Notes under the pieces: generated by a model
The model's input: the letters and a program-made list of their open reading frames with translations, nothing else
The model's database searches: none
Told to the model about the DNA's origin: nothing
NCBI GenBank assembly: GCA_015063165.1
Contig: SUSZ01000004.1
Coordinates: 1 to 64,000, forward strand
From: Thermoplasmata archaeon
GTDB taxonomy: Archaea > Thermoplasmatota > Thermoplasmata > Methanomassiliicoccales > Methanomethylophilaceae
DNA: 64,000 bases
Reading direction: 5' to 3'
Program-made: the position numbers and the translations under genes
Shown: one piece after another, positions 42,414-50,214 of the stretch
How the letters are laid out: every line of letters starts with the position of its first letter
Position numbering within the stretch: position 1 is the first letter of the stretch

Positions 42414-43153
42414 CTGAGGTCCCCGAGCACGTCGTGAAGGGTGGCGACGGTGCCTATGACCATGATCCCGGGGGCGCTGAGGCCCTTGGTGTCGATGGTC
42501 TCCTTCAGCTTGGAGACGACGGTGCGCTCGATCCTCTGCTGGGGGGTGGATCCGTTGGTGATGATGGCCGCAGGGGTCTGGGGGTCCATTCCGCCGGCGA
42601 TGAGCTCGTTGGAGATGTGGTCCGCGTTGCCCATCCCCATGAGGATGACGAGGGTCCCATGCCCTCCGACGAGCGCCCTCCAGTTGATGCGGTCCTCGTC
42701 CCTGTCAGCCTTCTCGTGGCCGGTCAGGAAGGTGACCAGAGGGGTGTGGTCCCTGTGGGTCACGGGGATTCCGCACAGCTCGGGCACGGAGATGGTAGAG
42801 GAGATCCCAGGAACGACGTGGACCTCGAGCCCGGCTTTCCTGAGCTCCTCGGCCTCCTCCGCTCCGCGTCCGAACATGAACGGGTCTCCTCCCTTGAGAC
42901 GGACGACCATCTTCCCGGCCTCGGCCAGCTCCACGAGCTTGGCGTTGGTCTGGTCCTGGGTCATGGTGTGGTTCCCGCCCCTCTTTCCTGCGTCTATGAG
43001 CACGACGCCCTCTTTGCAGCTGTCGAGGATCTCGTGGTTGGCCAGAGCGTCGTAGACGACGACATCGGCTTTCCTGATGAGGTCCGCGGCTTTCACAGTG
43101 AGCAGGCCGGGGTCCCCGGGTCCTGCGCCTACAAGATACACTTTTCCAGTCAT
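42410..43153 (-). CDS. cobA: Uroporphyrinogen-III C-methyltransferase (SUMT)
   Basis: 247 residues. It adds methyls at C2 and C7 to give precorrin-2. Motifs: YLVGAGPGDPGLLTVKA, VVRLKGGDPFMFGRGAEEAE, VVPGISSTISVPELCGIPVT and LVILMGMGN. Stand-alone, not fused to HemD or CysG. Two bases separate it from hemC upstream. Confidence 0.94.
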   Translation of the reverse strand: MTGKVYLVGAGPGDPGLLTVKAADLIRKADVVVYDALANHEILDSCKEGVVLIDAGKRGGNHTMTQDQTNAKLVELAEAGKMVVRLKGGDPFMFGRGAEEAEELRKAGLEVHVVPGISSTISVPELCGIPVTHRDHTPLVTFLTGHEKADRDEDRINWRALVGGHGTLVILMGMGNADHISNELIAGGMDPQTPAAIITNGSTPQQRIERTVVSKLKETIDTKGLSAPGIMVIGTVATLHDVLGDLR

Positions 43154-43155
43154 TC

Positions 43156-44022
43156 TCAGTTGCCTCCTTTCAGCTTGTCGGCGATGTTCTCTATGTCGCT
43201 CTGGCTGTATTCGTATGGAATCCTCTCGTGGATCCTAACTGGTTTGTCGGTGAACGCGTAGGAGACGGCGTTCACGTCGAATCCGGAGACCATCTTCCTC
43301 ACGTTTATCCCGACGGGGGAGGAGCATCCGGCTTTCAGCGCCCTCATGATGGAGCGCTCGATTGTGACGCATTCCCTGGTGACCTTGTCGTCTATCTTCG
43401 ACAGGAGCTCCAGCGTTTCCTTGTCATCGGACCTGCACTCGATCGCGACCGCTCCCTGGGCGGGGGCGGGGATGAAGAATGTGGGGTCCAGCGAATGGGC
43501 CTCCCTGTCTATCCCCATGCGGTACAGTCCGGCCTTGGCGAGGACCAGCGCGTCGCAGTCCCCGCGGTCCAGCTTCTCCATCCTGGTGTGGATGTTGCCT
43601 CTCATGGGGACGCATTCGACGTCCGGCCTGGCCTCTTTGATGAGGGAGATGCGGCGTATGGACGAGGTCCCCACCTTGGCTCCCTGGGGAAGGGTGTCTA
43701 TGGAATACGGGAGCATGACGTCCTCGACGGGGTCCCTCCTCATCACCGCTCCTATGGTCAGACCGTCCTCCATGTCTATGGGGACGTCCTTGAGCGAGTT
43801 GACGGAGATGTCGATGGCCTTGCTCTTGATGGCGGCGTCCAGCTCTCTGACGAAGGCTCCGACGACGCTCATCTTGTCCAGGGAAGAGGTGAGATCGATG
43901 TCACCCAGGGATTTTATCCCGATGACGTCCAGGTCTCCCTCGTATCCTGCTTTGCGCATGGCGTCGACGAACATCTCGGTCTGCCTCATGGCCAGAGCGC
44001 TCTCTCTGGATCCCACCTTCAT
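43156..44022 (-). CDS. hemC: Porphobilinogen deaminase (hydroxymethylbilane synthase)
   Basis: 288 residues from ATG 44022, overlapping hemL's stop. It starts KVGSRESALAMRQTEMF; substrate-binding arginines lie in GTSSIRRISL, and the dipyrromethane cofactor Cys is in LKAGCSSPVGINV. GTG 44031 is an alternative start adding three residues. Confidence 0.94.
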   Translation of the reverse strand: MKVGSRESALAMRQTEMFVDAMRKAGYEGDLDVIGIKSLGDIDLTSSLDKMSVVGAFVRELDAAIKSKAIDISVNSLKDVPIDMEDGLTIGAVMRRDPVEDVMLPYSIDTLPQGAKVGTSSIRRISLIKEARPDVECVPMRGNIHTRMEKLDRGDCDALVLAKAGLYRMGIDREAHSLDPTFFIPAPAQGAVAIECRSDDKETLELLSKIDDKVTRECVTIERSIMRALKAGCSSPVGINVRKMVSGFDVNAVSYAFTDKPVRIHERIPYEYSQSDIENIADKLKGGN

Positions 44023-45287
44023 GCCTTGCACCCCCTCATGAACGAGTCGAACGCTTCTGCGACGATCCTGGCGTCGTCGGCGGTGTGCGCGGTGGACATG
44101 AACTCGACTTCGAGCGCGGAAGGCGGCAGGTAGACCTTGTTGTCCAGCATGTGGGCGAAGAGCTTCGCGAACAGCGTCCTGTCGACTCCGTTAGCCTCGG
44201 TTCCGTTGCTGATGGATTCGGCTCCGACTCCGATGGAGAACATGGATCCGACGCTGTTGATGCATCCTTTTACGCCGCTGTCGGCGAGGGAGTCCCTCAT
44301 GGAGGCCACGAGGTCCGCGGTGGCCTTGTTCAGGGCGTCGTATCTGCCGTGCATGTACTTCAGGAGGGCGAGTCCCGCGGCGGCGCTGACAGGGTTGCCT
44401 GCGAAGGTACCGGCGGCGTACACCTTTCCTGCGGGGGCGACGTTCTCCATGATGTCCTTCCTTCCGCCGAAGGCTCCGGCGGGGAATCCTCCTCCGATGA
44501 TCTTTCCCATCGTGGTGAGGTCGGGGGTGACTCTGAGCATCTTCTGGGCGCCTCCCTCGGAGAGCCTGAACCCGGTGATGACCTCGTCGAAGATCAGGAG
44601 CACGTCGTGCGCCTTGGTGATCTTCCTGACCTCTTCGAGATATCCTTTCTTAGGAGGGACGACTCCGACGTTTCCGAGAACGGGCTCCATGATGATGGCG
44701 GCGATGTCCTCGTTGCCGTCCAGGAGGTTCTCCAGCATGGCCGCGTCGTTGTATTCGACAGCGTAGGTGTTCTTCACGGCGTCCGCGGGGACCCCTGCCG
44801 AGCCGGGAAGGCCCTGGGCCGAGCCCGAGCCGGCGGCTATCAGGACGGCGTCGTGGGCTCCGTGGAACCCTCCGTTGATCTTGACGATGCCGTTCCTTCC
44901 GGTGTATCCCCTTGCGAGCCTGATGGCGTGCATGGTCGCTTCGGTCCCGGAGCAGGCCAGGCGGACCATGTCGCAGCAGGGCATCTGCTTGGCTATCGTC
45001 TCTATGAGGGCCAGCTCGGGCTCGGAAGGGGCTCCGTAGACGGTTCCCTTGGAGAGCCTCTCCCTGGCGGCGTCGATGACCTCGGGGCAGGCGTGTCCTG
45101 CGATGAGGGGGCCGTAGGCCATGCAGAGGTCGACGTAGTCGTTCCCGTCGACGTCCTTGATGTGCGAGCCGCATCCTCCGTCGATGAACAGGGGGTTGGG
45201 GGAGAACGCCCTTACAGGGCTGGAGACTCCTCCGGGCGTGAGGGCTTTGGAACGGGAGTAGAGCTCCTCGGACCTGGGGTCCCTCAT
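44019..45287 (-). CDS. hemL: Glutamate-1-semialdehyde 2,1-aminomutase
   Basis: 422 residues, class III PLP aminotransferase fold. LTPGGVSSPVRAF and HIKDVDGNDYVDL at the start, LLIFDEVITGFRLSEGGAQK for the PLP Asp, and TMGKIIGGGFPAGAFGG with the Schiff-base Lys. Makes 5-aminolevulinate. ATGA overlap with hemB. Confidence 0.95.
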   Translation of the reverse strand: MRDPRSEELYSRSKALTPGGVSSPVRAFSPNPLFIDGGCGSHIKDVDGNDYVDLCMAYGPLIAGHACPEVIDAARERLSKGTVYGAPSEPELALIETIAKQMPCCDMVRLACSGTEATMHAIRLARGYTGRNGIVKINGGFHGAHDAVLIAAGSGSAQGLPGSAGVPADAVKNTYAVEYNDAAMLENLLDGNEDIAAIIMEPVLGNVGVVPPKKGYLEEVRKITKAHDVLLIFDEVITGFRLSEGGAQKMLRVTPDLTTMGKIIGGGFPAGAFGGRKDIMENVAPAGKVYAAGTFAGNPVSAAAGLALLKYMHGRYDALNKATADLVASMRDSLADSGVKGCINSVGSMFSIGVGAESISNGTEANGVDRTLFAKLFAHMLDNKVYLPPSALEVEFMSTAHTADDARIVAEAFDSFMRGCKA

Positions 45288-46264
45288 CTCCTATCCCTCA
45301 GCAGCCTGGCAGCCTCTTTCGCGTAGTAGGTGATGATGATGTCCGCGCCCGCTCTCTTGATCCCGAGCAGGGACTCCATCATGATCCTCTCCTCGTCGAT
45401 CCATCCGTTCTTGGCGGCTGCCTTCATCATCGCGTACTCTCCGGAGACCTGGTAGGCGGCTATGGGGAGGTCGTAGGTGTTGGCGGCGTCGCGGATGATG
45501 TCGAGGTAGGGTCCAGCAGGCTTCACCATGATGATGTCGCATCCCTCTGCGACGTCCAGGTCGATCTCGCGCATTGCCTCCTTTCTGTTCCCGCAGGGCA
45601 TCTGGTATCCTGCGCGGTTGCCCTTTCCGGGCGCGGAGCAGGCCACATCCCTGAAGGGTCCGTAGTATGCGCTGTAGAACTTCGCGCTGTACGCCATGAT
45701 GGGGACCTCGTCGAAGCCGGCCTCGTCGAGAGCCTGGCGGATGGCGGCGATCTGGCCGTCCATCATTCCGCTGGGAGCGATCATGTCGGCCCCTGCCGCC
45801 GCCTGGGAGACGGCGATCTTCTTGTAGTACTCCAGGGTCTTGTCGTTGTCGACGGCTCCGTCCACTCCGAGGATCCCGCAGTGCCCGTGGTCGGTGTATT
45901 CGCACATGCACAGGTCGGCGATGACCAGCAGGTCCGAGGCAGCCTTCAGGCCTCTGATGGCTTTCTGGACGACTCCGTCGTCGGCGTAGGCGTCGCATCC
46001 TTTGGCGTCTTTCTTGGCGGGGACTCCGAATACGAGCACGGAGCTGACTCCGGCGTCCTCGATCTCCTTTGCGATGATGTCGTATCCGGATAGGGGGTAT
46101 GTGACGACTCCGGGCATCGAGTCCGTTGTCTTGGGCTCGGTTATGTTGGCGTCGAAGAACAGGGGGAGCACGAGCTCTGCCGGGTCCAGCCTAGTCTCCG
46201 CGACAAGGTCTCTCATCTTCTGGCTCGTTCTGAGCCTTCTCATGCGCATCTGAGGAAACATCAT
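45284..46264 (-). CDS. hemB: Porphobilinogen synthase (ALA dehydratase)
   Basis: 326 residues from ATG 46264, which follows GGAAGGTG at good spacing; GTG 46273 is possible. LVLPLFFD and SMPGVVTYPL at the start, DLCMCEYTDHGHCGI (the metal-binding cysteine cluster, so probably zinc-dependent), AYSAKFYSAYYGPFRD (first Lys) and IIMVKPAGPYLDII (Schiff-base Lys). Confidence 0.95.
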   Translation of the reverse strand: MMFPQMRMRRLRTSQKMRDLVAETRLDPAELVLPLFFDANITEPKTTDSMPGVVTYPLSGYDIIAKEIEDAGVSSVLVFGVPAKKDAKGCDAYADDGVVQKAIRGLKAASDLLVIADLCMCEYTDHGHCGILGVDGAVDNDKTLEYYKKIAVSQAAAGADMIAPSGMMDGQIAAIRQALDEAGFDEVPIMAYSAKFYSAYYGPFRDVACSAPGKGNRAGYQMPCGNRKEAMREIDLDVAEGCDIIMVKPAGPYLDIIRDAANTYDLPIAAYQVSGEYAMMKAAAKNGWIDEERIMMESLLGIKRAGADIIITYYAKEAARLLRDRR

Positions 46265-46265
46265 T

Positions 46266-47510
46266 TCATTCACCTTCCAGGCCGAACAGGACTCTGACAG
46301 CTCTGCACGTATCCCAGTCTCCGTTCCTTGAAGCCTTTCTCATGTTAATGTATAATTCTGAAGTAAGGTTGTTTAGCAGCGCTCTCGAGAAGTCCTCCAG
46401 CACCCGGTCCGGGTCGGCGGTCTTCATGCGGGTCTTGGCCTCGGCCAGCTCGCGCTCCTTGATCTGTCCCAGCTTTATGCTGAGCGAGCGGATGAGCTCG
46501 TTGGCGGTGGACTCCGCGCGCTCCTTCTCGATCTTGGCCAGCTCCTGCCTGATAATGTGCTCGGCCTCCTGGATCTCCGCGGTCCTCTTGGCCACGTTGT
46601 CCATGGCTATGTTCTGGAGGGAGTCCATGGTCTCGAGGGAGACCCCGGGTATGTCGCCGACCTCCTTCTCCACGTTGCGGGGGACGGAGACGTCGATGAA
46701 CAGGAGGGGTCTGTCGCGCCTGTTCGTCATCGCTTCCAGGACGTTGCCGTAGTGGACGACGCAGTGGGGGGCTGATGTGGCCACAAGGACGAGATCGCTG
46801 TCCGCGACGACGTCGTGCATGCGGTCCCAGGTCATAGCGGTCCCGTTCAGCTGCTCGGCCAGGATGGTGGCGTTGTGGAACGTGCGGTTGGAGACGAAGA
46901 CCGTCTTGGGGCTCTTTCCGACCAGGTTCTTGGCGATGACGGTGGCCATGTCGCCCGCTCCGAGGATGGCGACGGTCTTCCCGTCCAGGGTCCCGAACCT
47001 CTGCTCGGCCAGCTCGACTGCTGCCGATCCTACCGATACCGCCCCTTTGTTGAGGGCGGTCTCGGACCTCACGCGCTTCCCGACGACCAGCGCATGGTCG
47101 AAGAGATAGGAGAGCATGCTGCCGATGTGCCCCTCGGCACGGGCGTTGATGTAGCTGTCCCTCATCTGGTGCTGGATCTGGTCCTCTCCGACAATGAGGG
47201 ACTCCAGTCCGCAGATGACGCGGAACAGGTGCTTGATGCTGCTGTAGTCCTCGAGGACGAAGGAGACGTTCCCGGCCTCCTCGGGGATGTAGTCCTTGGA
47301 AAGCTGGGCGAAGACGTCCTTCACGGTGGGGTTGTCCTCGGTGGCGGTGTAGACCTCGAAGCGGTTGCAGGTCCTCACGATGAGGTACTCGTTGATCGCG
47401 TCGCATCCTTTCATCATCCCGTCTGCTGTCTTCTCCAGCTTCGAGATGATGCCGTTCAGGCCTTCCACGCCTCCTGCCGAGGTGTGGGTCACATGGAAAC
47501 TGACTATCAT
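46266..47510 (-). CDS. hemA: Glutamyl-tRNA reductase
   Basis: 414 residues from ATG 47510, overlapping sirC's stop. YLIVRTCNRFEVYTA holds the catalytic Cys, ICGLESLIVGEDQIQHQM the active-site loop, GAGDMATVIAKNL the NADPH site, and the C-terminus is the helical dimerisation domain. First committed step from Glu-tRNA to all tetrapyrroles. The apparent upstream extension to 47960 is a shadow over sirC. Confidence 0.95.
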   Translation of the reverse strand: MIVSFHVTHTSAGGVEGLNGIISKLEKTADGMMKGCDAINEYLIVRTCNRFEVYTATEDNPTVKDVFAQLSKDYIPEEAGNVSFVLEDYSSIKHLFRVICGLESLIVGEDQIQHQMRDSYINARAEGHIGSMLSYLFDHALVVGKRVRSETALNKGAVSVGSAAVELAEQRFGTLDGKTVAILGAGDMATVIAKNLVGKSPKTVFVSNRTFHNATILAEQLNGTAMTWDRMHDVVADSDLVLVATSAPHCVVHYGNVLEAMTNRRDRPLLFIDVSVPRNVEKEVGDIPGVSLETMDSLQNIAMDNVAKRTAEIQEAEHIIRQELAKIEKERAESTANELIRSLSIKLGQIKERELAEAKTRMKTADPDRVLEDFSRALLNNLTSELYINMRKASRNGDWDTCRAVRVLFGLEGE

Positions 47511-48130
47511 TCTTTCACCTTCTTCTCTGCTATGGCATACGCCGATTCCGAATCGCCCGAGCGCAGGGCATCCCAGACGCTGTCGTCGTGGAGGATGTCG
47601 TAGAGGACCTTGGCGCGGTCCTTCTGCTGGGCTATCGATTCCATCACCACGGGCCTTATGCGGACCATGAGCTCCATCATCCTGTCCAGGCTCTCGTCCA
47701 GGACAGGCTCGATCAGGTCCACCACATAGGGCGGGAAGGCCGGGACCTTGCCCTCGGACGAGACGCACACGGAGTAGTCCCTCCTCCTGATCGTGGAAGG
47801 GATGAGGACGTCCCCTCCTCCGTGGGCGGAGTTCACGAGGATCCCCATCTCCATGGCGGTGTCCCGGATCATGGCGTTGAGCTGCTTGCTGTCCGTGGAT
47901 GCCATGGCTATGAAGGAGCCGGCGGCCTGCTGCCTGACGGTCTCCGGAGTTATCTCGCACAGGATGACCTCGTTCGCGAGGCTCTCGATCTCGGGGAGCA
48001 CCTCCCTGGCCACGACGCGTATGCGGAAGCCGTCGAAGTGCCTTATCTTCCTGAGGGCGACGTTGCCCCCGCCGAAGACGGTGACGAGCCTGTCGCCAGG
48101 AGCGATGTATATCGGCGCCATGCGGGCCAT
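47507..48130 (-). CDS. sirC: Precorrin-2 dehydrogenase (SirC/Met8-like)
   Basis: 207 residues. NAD-binding VFGGGNVALRKIRHF, SFIAMASTDSKQLN, VNSAHGGGDVLIPS and VCVSSEGKVPAFPPYV match the CysG N-terminal/Met8 type. Oxidises precorrin-2 to sirohydrochlorin, branch point to F430, siroheme and cobalt corrins. The chelatase residues of Met8 cannot be judged by eye. Confidence 0.88.
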   Translation of the reverse strand: MARMAPIYIAPGDRLVTVFGGGNVALRKIRHFDGFRIRVVAREVLPEIESLANEVILCEITPETVRQQAAGSFIAMASTDSKQLNAMIRDTAMEMGILVNSAHGGGDVLIPSTIRRRDYSVCVSSEGKVPAFPPYVVDLIEPVLDESLDRMMELMVRIRPVVMESIAQQKDRAKVLYDILHDDSVWDALRSGDSESAYAIAEKKVKE

Positions 48131-48131
48131 T

Positions 48132-48845
48132 TCATTCGCCCTTTCCGATGCTCTTCTTGATGATCAGGGTGGTGAAGTACCCGTACTGTCTGCCTTCGTC
48201 GACGGGACCGACGTACTCGTCAGGCATGCCGACGTTGCTGATGATTGTCATGCACTCGGCTCCGATGCCGCGCTCCTCCATCATGCCGAGGATCTTCTCG
48301 ACGCTCTTCCCGGCCTTCATGACGACGACGTTGTCGAACCTGTCCAGGGCCTCTCCGACCATGGGGTTGTCCTTGGCGGAGGGAACGACCGCCAGGCATT
48401 CGTCTCCGAGGGTGAGGGGAACGCGCGCCTTGGCTGCTCCTCCGCAGAACGCAGGGATTCCGGGGACGATCTCGGTCTCGTACCCCTTGTTGCGGACGTA
48501 CTCCTCGAGATACATGAACGTGCTGTAGATGGAGACGTCTCCGAGGGTGATCAGAGAGACGTCCTTCCCCTGGTCGAGATAGGTTATGATCTCGTCTCCG
48601 GCGACCCTTCCGAACTCCCAGTAGTCGCTGTTGTTCCCGGTCATCCCGAACAGGAGGTCGACGATCTCCACGTTGCTCAGGTCCACTACGGGCTTGACGA
48701 TGCTGAAGGCGGTGCTGGTCTCCCCTTTCTTCTTGACAGGGTTGGCGAGGATCGCGTTCGTCTCGATGAGCCTCTTGGCCTTCAGGGTGAGGAGCTCGGG
48801 GTCTCCAGGGCCCACTCCGATTCCGTACAGCTTCCCTTTGCTCAA
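48132..48845 (-). CDS. cbiL: Cobalt-factor II / precorrin-2 C20-methyltransferase
   Basis: 237 residues. It starts at TTG 48845 (TTGA overlap with cbiH's stop), giving SKGKLYGIGVGPGDPELLTL, the tetrapyrrole methylase opening; no ATG is available. Further VSLITLGDVSIYSTFMYL and VPGIPAFCGGAAKARVPL are CbiL/CobI features. The frame upstream of the TTG is antisense-like. Confidence 0.9.
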   Translation of the reverse strand: MSKGKLYGIGVGPGDPELLTLKAKRLIETNAILANPVKKKGETSTAFSIVKPVVDLSNVEIVDLLFGMTGNNSDYWEFGRVAGDEIITYLDQGKDVSLITLGDVSIYSTFMYLEEYVRNKGYETEIVPGIPAFCGGAAKARVPLTLGDECLAVVPSAKDNPMVGEALDRFDNVVVMKAGKSVEKILGMMEERGIGAECMTIISNVGMPDEYVGPVDEGRQYGYFTTLIIKKSIGKGE

Positions 48846-49603
48846 AGCACACCCTCCATGCGTCCTTTCTCGCGGTATCCGCGGGGAGTGATCATGAGGC
48901 CGTCGCGGACGTAGGTGTTGCTGTTCCCGATGATGACGATGGAGAACATGTCGACGTCGGCGTCCTTGAGCTTTCCGAGGGTGGTGAGCTGCTTTTTCTC
49001 GCCCTCCCTTCCGGCGTTCCTTACGACTCCGACAGGGGTGTCGGCGGAGCGGTATTTCATGAGGATGTCGGCCGCCTGCTCGAGGTAGTCTGTCCTCTTC
49101 TTGCTCTTGGGGTTGTAGAGGGCTACGATGAAGTCCCCTTGGCCTGCGCAGTCGACCCTCTTCATGATGAGGTCGATGGGGGTCATGAGGTCGGACAGGC
49201 TGATGATGGCGAGGTCGTGCATCAGAGGGGCTCCGAGGACGGAAGCCGCGGTGGACGCTGCGGTCATCCCGGGGACGACGTCGATGTCGATATCGGCGTT
49301 CATCTCGGCGGCGACCTCGTAGACGATCCCGGCCATGCCGTATATCCCGGAGTCTCCGCTGCTGACCATGGCGACCTTCTGGCCTTTCATGGCCTCCTCC
49401 ACGGCCATCTTGCATCTCTCGACCTCCCTCATCATTCCGGTGGAGATGTACTGCGTGTCTTTGGGGAAGTATCCCTTGATCATGTCGATGTAGGCGGTGT
49501 ATCCGATGACCTTGTCGGCTTCGCGGATGGTCTTCTCCGCGCGGATGGTCATGTTCTCGAGGGCTCCGGGCCCGAAACCGACCACAGAAAGCTTTCCTTT
49601 CAT
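48842..49603 (-). CDS. cbiH: Cobalt-precorrin-3 C17-methyltransferase
   Basis: 253 residues from ATG 49603, preceded by GGGAGG eight bases away. LSVVGFGPGALENMT, YTAYIDMIKGYFP, VSSGDSGIYGMAG and VVPGMTAASTAASVLGAPLMHD are CbiH/CobJ motifs. Catalyses ring contraction with C17 methylation. First gene of the operon. The usual neighbours cbiF and cbiC are not found here. Confidence 0.93.
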   Translation of the reverse strand: MKGKLSVVGFGPGALENMTIRAEKTIREADKVIGYTAYIDMIKGYFPKDTQYISTGMMREVERCKMAVEEAMKGQKVAMVSSGDSGIYGMAGIVYEVAAEMNADIDIDVVPGMTAASTAASVLGAPLMHDLAIISLSDLMTPIDLIMKRVDCAGQGDFIVALYNPKSKKRTDYLEQAADILMKYRSADTPVGVVRNAGREGEKKQLTTLGKLKDADVDMFSIVIIGNSNTYVRDGLMITPRGYREKGRMEGVL

Positions 49604-49695
49604 GTTCAGAGCCTCCCGGAAACGGCTGGCTCGAGTCTGCTCACGCTTGTGTAACTGTCCGAAAAACCTGTCATGGGGGGTGGAGAAAACATCCG

Positions 49696-49720
49696 TGTTT
49701 ATTATCATTACTTAATAAAA
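49696..49720 (-). promoter_or_regulatory. Promoter of the tetrapyrrole operon
   Basis: The minus strand contains TTTATTAAGTAATGATAATA, with two overlapping TATA-like cores. It overlaps the end of the zinc-ribbon gene. The leader to cbiH is about 70 bases and shows no B12-box-like element that I can recognise. Confidence 0.45.
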
Positions 49721-50062
49721 GGAAAACGAACGAGACGCTCGTCTGCGGACCCTGTTCCCGCACTTGGGGCAGATTTCCGCTTTTCTGTTGATCACCGCAT
49801 CGCAGAATATGCAGAACTTGACGTCCTGAGGCTTCTCTGCGATGGTTCCGTCCTCGTTCTCGATAGGCGGCTTCATCATGTTTATGGTGTATCCGCAGTC
49901 TGGACACTTGTCCCCCGCCAAAGTCTTCGTCAGAATGTACACTATGCCTGGAACGATTCCTAGCACGAGCAGAGCGATCATGGTCACCAGGGATTTGGAA
50001 TCCCAGACTTCCTTGACGAGCACGTTCTTCCCGCATCTTGGACAGTACATGGTGTACGACAT
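49712..50062 (-). CDS. Zinc-ribbon membrane protein
   Basis: 116 residues. MYCPRCGKNV and CPDCGY ribbons flank one or two hydrophobic spans (LVTMIALLVLGIVPGIVYIL), and the tail has CIFCDAVINRKAEICPKCGN, another ribbon, then a basic end. ATG 50062 is used; the longer frame upstream lacks protein character. Possibly a small membrane adaptor. Function unknown. Confidence 0.7.
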   Translation of the reverse strand: MSYTMYCPRCGKNVLVKEVWDSKSLVTMIALLVLGIVPGIVYILTKTLAGDKCPDCGYTINMMKPPIENEDGTIAEKPQDVKFCIFCDAVINRKAEICPKCGNRVRRRASRSFSFY

Positions 50063-50214
50063 TACGGATATGTAATCGGATGCGACATTAATAAGCGTTA
50101 TACAGGAAGGCCCGTTCGCGCGCATCGTTTCACTTCTAAGAATCTGTTGGGTATCAAGGCATGTTGAAATATGATTTCCGCAGATTGTCCAGCGACACTG
50201 CAAAAGGTGAGAAC

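Noticed and set aside
49604-49690. Possible cobalamin riboswitch in the leader of the tetrapyrrole operon
   Set aside because: The leader is only about 70 bases and shows no B12-box-like sequence; such riboswitches are not expected in this group.
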